A stretch of 15,282 nucleotides of DNA from an uncultured Ruminococcus sp. Lineage in GTDB: Bacteria; Bacillota; Clostridia; Oscillospirales; Ruminococcaceae. Positions 7,359-13,819 of the stretch are shown one piece after another. Position numbers and translations under genes: made by a program. The stretch lies in the NCBI GenBank assembly GCA_947175005.1, contig CAMWLD010000020.1, forward strand, positions 1 to 15,282, read 5' to 3'. Each line of letters opens with the position of its first letter. The first letter of the stretch is position 1. The notes beneath the pieces were generated by a model. It ran no database searches and was not told where the DNA came from. It saw only the letters and a list, made by a program, of their open reading frames with translations.

Positions 7359-8024
7359 ATGGGTCTTTTCGACAAGGAAAGCAAAAAGAAAAAGCAGGAT
7401 CAGGTGGAGCTTCAGAATATTGTGCTTGATATAGACGAGAAAAAGTTACAGGTTTCCGAGGAATTTCTCGGACAGATGACCAAAATTTACATAAGCAGGT
7501 ATATGAAGGTCGTCAACGAACACATTGCGGATATGGGCAGGCTGTCCTCCATTGCTCTGCTGTTCAAAAAATATGAGATCATAAACAAAAATCTTGATAT
7601 GCTCATTAAAATAGAGCCTTACTACAGATACAAGAACGTTACCCCCTCGGAATACAAGCTTGAAGTGGAGGAAAAGCTGGAGCATTTTATAAATTCCCTT
7701 ATCGCAAGGGAATGGAAGAAGGTAAAGCCCTCAAACACCTCCGTGCGGGACGATCCTGCGCTGGAAAGCAAGGTGCGCAAGTTCTTTGCGGGCTTCGACC
7801 CCTTTAAGTCAAAAATGCCCCAGGGTTCTCTCGACCTGCTGGAAAGCCTTTATGAGAGCGCATTCCCCGAGGAGGCAAAGACCTCGGCGGATAAGGCTGC
7901 CGAAGCGGCTGCCGCGGCAATTGCAGAGGCTGAAAGCGAGAGCATGAATGTTTTTGTGGAGGAAACCTTTGAGGATCTTTCCGAGGCTGCCGCCCCTGCG
8001 GAAGAGGAGACGCCTGCGGAATAA
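7359..8024 (+). CDS. Hypothetical cytoplasmic protein, 221 residues, with Ala/Glu-rich tail
   Basis: I choose ATG 7359 (MGLFDKESKKKKQD) over the in-frame ATG at 7335, because AAAGGA at 7343-7348 gives a normal 10-nt spacing only for 7359. The protein has no signal peptide or membrane helix. Residues 1-13 are strongly basic. Residues about 20-150 are a helical, charged domain with no family I recognise (FLGQMTKIYISRYMKVVNEH). The tail from about 175 is low-complexity Ala/Glu, including a run of Ala, and probably disordered. Its own promoter (7235-7263) and the terminator-like hairpin before it suggest a single-gene unit. Codon use is ordinary for the window. Confidence 0.8.
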   Translation: MGLFDKESKKKKQDQVELQNIVLDIDEKKLQVSEEFLGQMTKIYISRYMKVVNEHIADMGRLSSIALLFKKYEIINKNLDMLIKIEPYYRYKNVTPSEYKLEVEEKLEHFINSLIAREWKKVKPSNTSVRDDPALESKVRKFFAGFDPFKSKMPQGSLDLLESLYESAFPEEAKTSADKAAEAAAAAIAEAESESMNVFVEETFEDLSEAAAPAEEETPAE

Positions 8025-8028
8025 ATTT

Positions 8029-8053
8029 CCGGCAGATATTGTAACTCTGCCGG
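8029..8053. other. Inverted repeat between the 221-residue protein and the binding protein
   Basis: CCGGCAGA (8029-8036) and TCTGCCGG (8046-8053) form a perfect 8-bp stem around a 9-nt loop, starting 5 nt after a stop codon. No T tract follows on either strand, so it may be a weak terminator, an mRNA-stabilising hairpin or an operator. The rest of the 136-nt gap shows no convincing promoter. Confidence 0.4.
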
Positions 8054-8160
8054 GGGTGATAATGCCGAAAGTCTATAAAACAGCGGTGAAAATAGGTGAA
8101 AGCGGATTTTTAAAGAGCTGTTGCCTCCCGCATAAATTTTGAATACAGGAGTAAATTATT

Positions 8161-8973
8161 ATGAAAAAATCAAGTAAATTTGCAAGGCCAATTGCGCTGG
8201 CTGCTGCGCTCATTATGTCTGTTTGCGCTTTCTCCGCCTGTTCGGGCACGGCAAAAAACACGGTCAATTCCATTGACGACCTTGCGGGCAAGCACATAGG
8301 CGTTCAGCTGGAAACTGTGGGGGACGTTCTTGCCTCCGACATTGAGGGAGCGGACGTGGAGCGCTACACCAAGGGTGCGGACGCTATCCAGGCGCTAAAG
8401 CAGGGGGCTATCGACGCTGTTATAATCGACAACGATCCCGCAAATGTATTTGTTTCCCACAATTCCGATATCAGGATACTGGACGAGGCTTTTGCCGATG
8501 AGGAATATGCCATTGCCGTTCGGAAAGGCAACACCGAGCTTCTGGATAATATAAACAACGCTTTGGCGGAGCTTAAAGCGGAGGGCGTACTGGATAATAT
8601 CAAAGCTAACTGGATAGGGGATTCGGCTACGGGCAAGCCCTATGTATTCCCTGACGGCACATTCCCCGACGGCGGAATGGAGCCTACAGAAAAGCTTGTT
8701 ATGGCAACAAATGCGGAGTTCCCCCCTTATGAGCTTATGGTAGGGGAGGACGTAGGCGGCTTTGATGTAGATATGATGAGAGCCGTTTGCGCTAAGCTCA
8801 ATATGGAGCTGGAAATTAAAAATATGGAGTTTGACACCATAATCACCGCGGTGGAATCGGGCACGGTTGACGTGGGCGTCGCAGGAATGACGATAACGGA
8901 CGACCGTAAGGAAAGGGTGGATTTCTCCGACCCTTACACCACCTCACAGCAGGTCGTAGTCGTAAGAAAATAA
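8161..8973 (+). CDS. Circularly permuted amino-acid solute-binding lipoprotein (SBP_bac_3 type)
   Basis: The 270-residue protein has a lipoprotein signal peptide, with AFSAC and the lipidated Cys27. In ordinary family-3 amino-acid binding proteins the mature chain begins with the ATxAEFPPYE segment (lobe 1), crosses to a segment beginning S-x-D-D-L-x-G-K-x-I-G-V-Q (lobe 2) and ends with a helix of the form E-L-L-D-x-I-N-x-A-L. Here the order is reversed. Residues 37-154 hold the lobe 2 part and C-terminal helix (NSIDDLAGKHIGVQL, DAVIIDN, AIAVRKGNTELLDNINNALA). A Gly/Pro/Asp linker spans about 155-177. Residues 178-270 hold lobe 1 (KLVMATNAEFPPYEL, AGMTITDDRKERVDFSDPYT), ending at VVVVRK. Key ligand residues are kept: Arg249 (carboxylate) and Asp90 (amino group). 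Total content equals one full domain. AGGAG lies upstream of the ATG. No permease or ATPase gene is nearby. Confidence 0.9.
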   Translation: MKKSSKFARPIALAAALIMSVCAFSACSGTAKNTVNSIDDLAGKHIGVQLETVGDVLASDIEGADVERYTKGADAIQALKQGAIDAVIIDNDPANVFVSHNSDIRILDEAFADEEYAIAVRKGNTELLDNINNALAELKAEGVLDNIKANWIGDSATGKPYVFPDGTFPDGGMEPTEKLVMATNAEFPPYELMVGEDVGGFDVDMMRAVCAKLNMELEIKNMEFDTIITAVESGTVDVGVAGMTITDDRKERVDFSDPYTTSQQVVVVRK

Positions 8974-9010
8974 GGAGTGTTACCGGTAATTTATTCAAGG
9001 AGAAGATTTT

Positions 9011-10072
9011 ATGTTTTGCACATACTGCGGCGGTGAGCTGCGGGAGGGCAGCGAATTCTGCACCAAATGCGGGCAGAAGATAAGCCCCGGGTATATCCCG
9101 CAGCCTGCCGTTCCTGTCGGGGGAAATGGGTCTGCAAGAGTAGATTATGCAGAGCCGTCTTTTCAGATAAGGTGCGTCGGCTGCAATGAGATAATAGGTG
9201 ATGAGGCGCACCCGGTGAACAACTGCCCCTACTGCGGCAGGGTGCAGGGGCTGAATATTGCCGTTGACCCGGGCAGCGTAAACGGTGGATATACCGGGCA
9301 GACCATTATGCCGGGAAATTACGGTGGTGCCGGATACAATAATGGTCACGGCAGCGGCAGCAGTGCCGGAAGAAAAGCCCGCGAGCCTTACGGCGGTGTC
9401 GGCAAGCGAATGGCAATTGCCACTGCGTGCTTTGCAATTGCTGTCGTTTGTTTTATAATAGCGGGCATAACAGGCTTAGTTAAAGATGAATTCGTGCATG
9501 AAGAGATAATATGGCCGCAGTCGGGACTTTCCCAAATGATCCCTGGAATGGAGGGACCGGGGGAAATTTACCGTGACGGCAGCGATTCATTTTCGGCGGA
9601 TATTTACGAAATAAGCAAGTCCGATTATGCGACCTATGTGGAGCAGTGCAAGTCGAGCGGCTTTGATGTGGACGTGGTAAAGGATTACGACAGCTTTTAC
9701 GCCTACAATGCCGAGGGGTACAAGCTGACTCTTGACTATTACGACTACAGCGACGAGCTTAGCATAAGGCTCACAGCCCCTATTGCCATGCGTAAAATAA
9801 CGCTGGCGGACAAAGGACTGGGAGGGCTGCTTCCCGAGCTTCCCTCGGATATGGGATATATAGAGACCGAAACGGAAAGCTACATGAATTTCTATCTGGG
9901 CGAGGTCACAAGAGAGCAGTATGACGAATTTGTCACCTCCTGCATTTCAAACGGCTTTGATTATGAATACAGCCGCAGCGGGGATTATTTTTACGGCGAC
10001 AACGGAGACGGCGTTTCCCTAACCGTGCAGTATGTGGGAAACAATACTATTGAGATAATGCTGAATGATTAA
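9011..10072 (+). CDS. Double zinc-ribbon membrane protein with duplicated extracytoplasmic domain
   Basis: ATG 9011 has AAGGAGA 8 nt upstream and is 37 nt after the binding-protein stop, so the two are probably co-transcribed. The 353-residue protein has two zinc ribbons: C3-x2-C6...C17-x2-C20 and C55-x2-C58...C72-x2-C75. A Gly/Asn-rich linker (about 85-125) and one membrane helix (about 134-157) follow. The outside part is two related repeats, about 168-257 and 265-353. Each has a SGL/KGL...IP/LP lead, a S-D-Y/E-Q-Y...C-x-S-x-G-F-D core, and a Y...G-Y/V...L-T-L/V...Y strand set; this resembles the DUF6591 pattern from memory. Ribbons should lie inside the cell and the repeats outside. Function is unknown. 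Confidence 0.85.
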   Translation: MFCTYCGGELREGSEFCTKCGQKISPGYIPQPAVPVGGNGSARVDYAEPSFQIRCVGCNEIIGDEAHPVNNCPYCGRVQGLNIAVDPGSVNGGYTGQTIMPGNYGGAGYNNGHGSGSSAGRKAREPYGGVGKRMAIATACFAIAVVCFIIAGITGLVKDEFVHEEIIWPQSGLSQMIPGMEGPGEIYRDGSDSFSADIYEISKSDYATYVEQCKSSGFDVDVVKDYDSFYAYNAEGYKLTLDYYDYSDELSIRLTAPIAMRKITLADKGLGGLLPELPSDMGYIETETESYMNFYLGEVTREQYDEFVTSCISNGFDYEYSRSGDYFYGDNGDGVSLTVQYVGNNTIEIMLND

Positions 10073-10086
10073 GAAACCGCTGCTCA

Positions 10087-10121
10087 AGGCTTTTCCCCCG
10101 CCTACGGCGGGGGAAAAGCCT
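10087..10121. repeat. Perfect 16-bp GC-rich hairpin between convergent genes
   Basis: AGGCTTTTCCCCCGCC (10087-10102) is exactly complementary to 10106-10121 across a TAC loop. No T tract follows on either strand, so it is not a standard intrinsic terminator. The core (TTTCCC...CGGCGGGGAAA) resembles the hairpin inside the element at 1935-1965, and the 12 bases AAGAAACCGCTG just before it (10072-10083) resemble that element's end, so it may be a diverged third copy. Confidence 0.6.
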
Positions 10122-10167
10122 ATCTCTCCTATATAATAGTTTTTTCCTAAAAGTACAAGAAGCATTA

Positions 10168-10202
10168 AGGCAGGATGAATTTGCTCATCCTGCCTCGTTT
10201 TT
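10168..10202 (+). terminator. Rho-independent terminator after the double zinc-ribbon gene
   Basis: AGGCAGGATGA (10168-10178) pairs perfectly with TCATCCTGCCT (10185-10195) across a 6-nt loop, then CG and a T tract. The T tract is on the plus strand, so it ends the plus-strand transcript; the hairpin may also limit read-through of the convergent gene that ends at 10212. Confidence 0.88.
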
Positions 10203-10211
10203 TATGATTAT

Positions 10212-11990
10212 TTAGTGTGCGTAGACATCATCATTCCACTCGGCGGGAGCGGGATATGTATCGTCATTTCTTCGGTTCATGGTCTCCACCAGATAGTAAA
10301 ATTCGTTTTTGTACTCGTCAGCTTTGTAATCATACCGAGAAAGCTGCTCCAGAACGCCGTCGTAGCTTATATCATTGCAGTAGCGGCTGACGCGCAGTAT
10401 CATTCCGAAACGTGCGCAGGCGGAAGCAAAGTTAAGACGTTCGCTCATTTCGCTCCTGTGATCCTGTGCAGATACGGGATAGGCAAGCAGACTGCTTGTG
10501 TCCCCGTCGGGCTGCTTGTAGCGAATGCTGAGTGTCAGCAGGTCTGTGCTGTCGGCGGTCACTGTCGTTTCGGCTTTTTGAGAGTATTTCAGCTCAGTAT
10601 CGCCCATGTCCGTATCACTGTCGGCAGGGATTATTTCATAAAGCACGGTCACGCTGTGGCCTGCGCCCACTTCTCCTGCGTCCTTTGTGTCGTCCGCAAA
10701 GTCACGGTCGGCAAGCTTGCGGTTCTCATAGCCTATAAGGCGGTAGCCCTTGACCTGTGCGGGGTTGAACTCTATCTGGAATTTAACGTCCTTAGCGGCG
10801 GTGAACAGCGTGCCGCTCATTTCGTCCACCAGCACTTTTTTGGCCTCACGCTCACTGTCAATGTAGGAATAATTTCCGTTGCCATGGTCAGCGAGAGCCT
10901 CCAGACGGTTGTCCTTGTAGTTGCCGGTGCCGAAGCCCAGCACCGAAAGGAACACGCCCGTTTCACGCTTTTCTTCAATAAGCCCCGTCAGCTCGTCAAC
11001 CGAGGAAAGCCCCACATTAAGGTCGCCGTCGGTTGCAAGGATAACGCGGTTATTGCCCCCCTCAATGAAATATTTTTCCGCGATCTCATAGGCGGTCACT
11101 ATCCCCGCCGCCCCTGCGGTAGAGCCTCCCGCCGAGAGACTGTCGATAATTTCCAGCACTTTTTTGCGGTCGCCGCCGTCCGCACCCTCCAGCAGTACAG
11201 CGTCCTCTCCCGCATAGGTCACAATGGATATCCTGTCCTTTTCGCTTAAATTATCCGTAAGCATGGAAAAGGACTTCTGCACCAGCGGCAGCTTATCCGA
11301 GGAATACATAGACCCGCTCACGTCAATGAGGAAAACAATGTTCATAGGTTCTCTGCCCGCTAACAGGCTGTCGGTGCTTTTGGTGGACAGACCTGCCATA
11401 AAAAGCTTTGTTTCGCTGTTCCAGGGGCAGTCCGCATACTCGGTGTACACCGAAAAGGGTTCGCCGTCAAGGGGCTCGCTGTAATCGTAATTGAAATAAT
11501 TTATAATTTCCTCTATCCGCACAGCGTCGGGATTAATGTCCTGTCCGTCATATATCATACGCCTTAGATTTGCATAAGAGGCAGTGTCCACATCTGCGGA
11601 AAAGGTGGAAAGCGGACTTTGAGAAACCGCAATAAATCCGTTTTCCTGCACACCGTCATATTCCTCTGTATTGACACCGGGAGGCATAATATAGCCATTG
11701 TCTGTTCTGTTGACGGAAGCGTCCATAAGCTGTGAAGCGTCCGTATGCTGTAATATTCCCTGCCAGTCGGCAGCGGGAGCGGCAAAGTCCTCGGCCGCAC
11801 CCTCCAATGCCGTATAATCATCTGACGGTGAATAAGCGTAGTCGTTGGCAGTCATGATCGGGACAGTATCTGCGGTAGTATAAGTTCGATTTTCATAGTA
11901 GCTGTCGCTGTCATTGCTGCCGCAGGCTGTAAATGATGTCACGAGGGTAATTGCCGTTATGGCTGCATATATTTTCCTGAAATTTTTCAT
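10212..11990 (-). CDS. VWA-domain lipoprotein of the YfbK type (with DUF3520-like C-terminus)
   Basis: The 592-residue protein starts at ATG 11990, with GAAAGGA 9 nt upstream. It has a lipoprotein signal (SFTAC, Cys23) and a disordered Asp/Tyr-rich stretch to about 115. A YfbK-type N-terminal domain follows (about 116-205, with PLSTFSADVDTASYANLRRM and RIEEIINYF). The VWA domain runs from about 215 to 395 with an intact metal-binding MIDAS: DVSGS (Asp223, Ser225, Ser227), Thr291 and Asp321 in ATDGD. The C-terminal part (about 400-592) has the R-x-I-G-Y-E-N-R motif and late helices of the DUF3520 domain. VWA domains bind proteins through a metal ion, here on the outer face of the membrane. It lies 108 nt after the anti-sigma-like gene and is probably in the same transcript. 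Confidence 0.9.
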   Translation of the reverse strand: MKNFRKIYAAITAITLVTSFTACGSNDSDSYYENRTYTTADTVPIMTANDYAYSPSDDYTALEGAAEDFAAPAADWQGILQHTDASQLMDASVNRTDNGYIMPPGVNTEEYDGVQENGFIAVSQSPLSTFSADVDTASYANLRRMIYDGQDINPDAVRIEEIINYFNYDYSEPLDGEPFSVYTEYADCPWNSETKLFMAGLSTKSTDSLLAGREPMNIVFLIDVSGSMYSSDKLPLVQKSFSMLTDNLSEKDRISIVTYAGEDAVLLEGADGGDRKKVLEIIDSLSAGGSTAGAAGIVTAYEIAEKYFIEGGNNRVILATDGDLNVGLSSVDELTGLIEEKRETGVFLSVLGFGTGNYKDNRLEALADHGNGNYSYIDSEREAKKVLVDEMSGTLFTAAKDVKFQIEFNPAQVKGYRLIGYENRKLADRDFADDTKDAGEVGAGHSVTVLYEIIPADSDTDMGDTELKYSQKAETTVTADSTDLLTLSIRYKQPDGDTSSLLAYPVSAQDHRSEMSERLNFASACARFGMILRVSRYCNDISYDGVLEQLSRYDYKADEYKNEFYYLVETMNRRNDDTYPAPAEWNDDVYAH

Positions 11991-12098
11991 AATATCAGAT
12001 CCTTTCGTGTTGTAGTGAAAACGGTCAACAACAGGGGATCGTGGGGCATTACGGGGACAGAGAAATTTTATTGGATGCGAGGGTCATAAGTCAATCGG

Positions 12099-13052
12099 TC
12101 ACCCTGTGACCCTTCTCCATTTTTCAAACAGGTCGTCAAGGGAGCTTTCCGCCGTGATGTTCATACGGTCAAAGAAGAAATCGTCGGGGTAAACCTGCGG
12201 ATAGTCTATTGAAGCGCCGCTTTCCGCAAATTCCCAGCCGTTGTGGCAGACTATCTGCCTGTCGTCGGTAAATTCTATCTGTGGGGCATTGCCGAAAGCC
12301 ACCGTCCTCTCGCCTTCCGTTTCGCTTATGGGCAGCAGATATTCTCTTCCCGTCCGCAGGGCATAAGGGGAGCGGGAAACTATCGGGACAGTGCGGTCTA
12401 TCTCGGAAATATCGTCGCTGATAAAGTGTATGACCTCCACCACATACCGCATGGCGCTGTCTATTTCTTCTGCGGAAATTATCCTGCAGTCAAGGAAATA
12501 ATCCGTGTCCGCCAGTACATTTTCCTCCACAAAATATTCCTCGTCCACATCATATGGGGTATTCGTGGCAAGAGGGCTGTCGGTGGGAGAAAGCTGCAAT
12601 ACCTCATAGCTGTCCGCATAGTCGCAGCGGGTGCTGTAATTCCAGGAGGAAACGGCGGTAACGGTGCTTTCAATTTGTTCGGGAATCCCGTCCTCTGCGT
12701 CGCTGTTATCAAGGTTGTTTTCTTCTGCTCCTTGGTCGGCATCAAGTCCGGCGTCACGCTCATCAAGGGCATTTTCATAATAATCAGTATTGGCGGAATT
12801 TTCCATTTGGGTGGAGTCGTTGGCCGAAATTCCCCGCAGACCGATCGCCGCAATAAACAGGGCTGCAATGCAGGCGGCAGCACGCAGGGGGTGCTTTTTC
12901 GGAGCGTCGCATTCTGCCATTGCCTCGGTAAAGGGCGAAATGTCGCTGCTCTCCGGGTCGCTAACGGAAATTTTTTCCCAAAGCTTATCCATATCGGGGC
13001 AGCTTTTTTCCAGAGCTTCTATGTATTTTTCACTTAATTTTTTGTTACTCAT
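12099..13052 (-). CDS. Single-pass membrane protein, probable anti-sigma factor
   Basis: The ATG at 13052 overlaps the sigma-factor stop codon as ATGA, with GGGGAGG 7 nt upstream, a strong sign of translational coupling. The 317-residue protein has a cytoplasmic N-terminal part of about 55 residues (KYIEALEKSCPDMDKLWEKI), one membrane helix (about 57-76, LRAAACIAALFIAAIGLRGI), an acidic linker (about 80-130) and an outside domain to the end. This layout and position are standard for anti-sigma factors that hold an ECF sigma factor at the membrane. The zinc motif H-x3-C-x2-C of many such proteins is absent, so the binding mode would be of another type. No known family was recognised in the outside domain. 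Confidence 0.7.
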   Translation of the reverse strand: MSNKKLSEKYIEALEKSCPDMDKLWEKISVSDPESSDISPFTEAMAECDAPKKHPLRAAACIAALFIAAIGLRGISANDSTQMENSANTDYYENALDERDAGLDADQGAEENNLDNSDAEDGIPEQIESTVTAVSSWNYSTRCDYADSYEVLQLSPTDSPLATNTPYDVDEEYFVEENVLADTDYFLDCRIISAEEIDSAMRYVVEVIHFISDDISEIDRTVPIVSRSPYALRTGREYLLPISETEGERTVAFGNAPQIEFTDDRQIVCHNGWEFAESGASIDYPQVYPDDFFFDRMNITAESSLDDLFEKWRRVTG

Positions 13053-13588
13053 ATCTGCGCCTCCCCGTATAATTTTTTAAGCTTTTTTATTCCCGAATTG
13101 TACCGCCAGGCGGCAGTGCCTATGGGAACGTGCATTATATCCGCGATCTCCGAAAGGGTGAAGCCGCAGTAGACCTTTAAATTAACGGTCTCCCGCTCGG
13201 CCTCATTCAAAGCGGCAAGCATTTGTTCAACATTTACCTGCTCTGTGACCCTTTCCTCTGTGTCGGTGCTTTCCGCTTCCTCGGTGAATTTTTTATCCTC
13301 CGAGGAGGGAATATCCCGACGGTTTTTCCTAAGATAATCCACCGCCAAATTCCTTGCGGAGATCATCAGCCATTTTTTGTGCCCTGTACCGCTGCGGTAA
13401 ACGTCCGCCGCTTTTTTGAACCGCAGAAAAAATTCCGAAAGAATATCCTCTGCGGTATCCGGGCTGCCGCATACCGACAGCGCGGCGGAATATACAAGCT
13501 TGCCGTATTCCCTGTAAATAGGCGCAAGTCCCTGCATATTCCCCTGCCGCAGCAGGTCGATACATTCTGTAAATCCCGTTTCAGTCAT
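13049..13588 (-). CDS. ECF-type RNA polymerase sigma factor
   Basis: The 179-residue protein has the two domains of an ECF sigma factor. Region 2 spans about 20-91 (YREYGKLVYSAALSVCGSPDTAEDILSEFF is its helix 2.1-2.2 part, and KKWLMISARNLAVDYLRKNRR is 2.4). Region 4 spans about 121-172, with the helix-turn-helix GFTLSEIADIMHVPIGTAAWR. A short acidic linker joins them. Region 3 is absent, as expected. ATG 13588 is preceded by a weak GGGGGTG about 13 nt away. A perfect TATAAT lies at 13657-13652 on the minus strand, but no good -35 was seen at the right distance, so the promoter may depend on this sigma factor itself or an activator. It is the first gene of a probable three-gene operon. Confidence 0.93.
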   Translation of the reverse strand: MTETGFTECIDLLRQGNMQGLAPIYREYGKLVYSAALSVCGSPDTAEDILSEFFLRFKKAADVYRSGTGHKKWLMISARNLAVDYLRKNRRDIPSSEDKKFTEEAESTDTEERVTEQVNVEQMLAALNEAERETVNLKVYCGFTLSEIADIMHVPIGTAAWRYNSGIKKLKKLYGEAQI

Positions 13589-13651
13589 CTGCTTTTTAAC
13601 ACCCCCGCCGCTTTTTCATCATGCCCTGTTGATGAAATTTAACAGCAAATA

Positions 13652-13680
13652 ATTATAGTGCGATTTTCTGACCCGTGTTC
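13652..13680 (-). promoter_or_regulatory. Possible promoter of the sigma-factor operon
   Basis: A perfect -10 TATAAT (13657-13652, minus strand) has only a poor -35 (GAACAC at 17 nt spacing). The 12-mer TGAAAACGGTCA lies just upstream (13692-13681, minus strand) and recurs once between the anti-sigma-like and VWA genes. An unusual promoter or an activator site is possible. Confidence 0.35.
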
Positions 13681-13757
13681 TGACCGTTTTCATTTATATA
13701 CACGTTTGGGCTGTGTCATTTTTATGGCTTTTAATTGTAAATATTTTGTGAACATAA

Positions 13758-13787
13758 AAAGGGTTCGGAAATTTTCCCGAACCCTTT
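13758..13787 (-). terminator. Rho-independent terminator after the large right-hand gene
   Basis: AAAGGGTTCGG (13758-13768) pairs perfectly with CCGAACCCTTT (13777-13787) across an 8-nt loop. Read on the minus strand the stem runs into a short T tract, so it ends the transcript of the gene whose stop is at 13820. Confidence 0.88.
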
Positions 13788-13819
13788 ATTTCAATGCCGG
13801 AATTAATTATATCCGCCTG

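Noticed and set aside
8062..8142. 26-codon ORF (starting MPKVYKTAV) before the binding-protein gene
   Set aside because: The GGGGGTG before it is too close to the ATG and the peptide has no features; it is within what chance would give.
8161..8973. Binding-protein gene as a pseudogene or frameshifted remnant
   Set aside because: The frame is intact, both halves are complete and present once, ligand residues are kept, and no leftover half was seen on either side. Permutation explains it better than decay.
10215..11249. 344-codon open frame on the plus strand
   Set aside because: Antisense to the VWA lipoprotein gene, which has clear domains and metal-site residues; no ribosome binding site is seen for the antisense frame.
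12243..13037. 264-codon open frame on the plus strand
   Set aside because: Antisense to the anti-sigma-like gene, which is supported by its ATGA overlap with the sigma gene and a good ribosome binding site.
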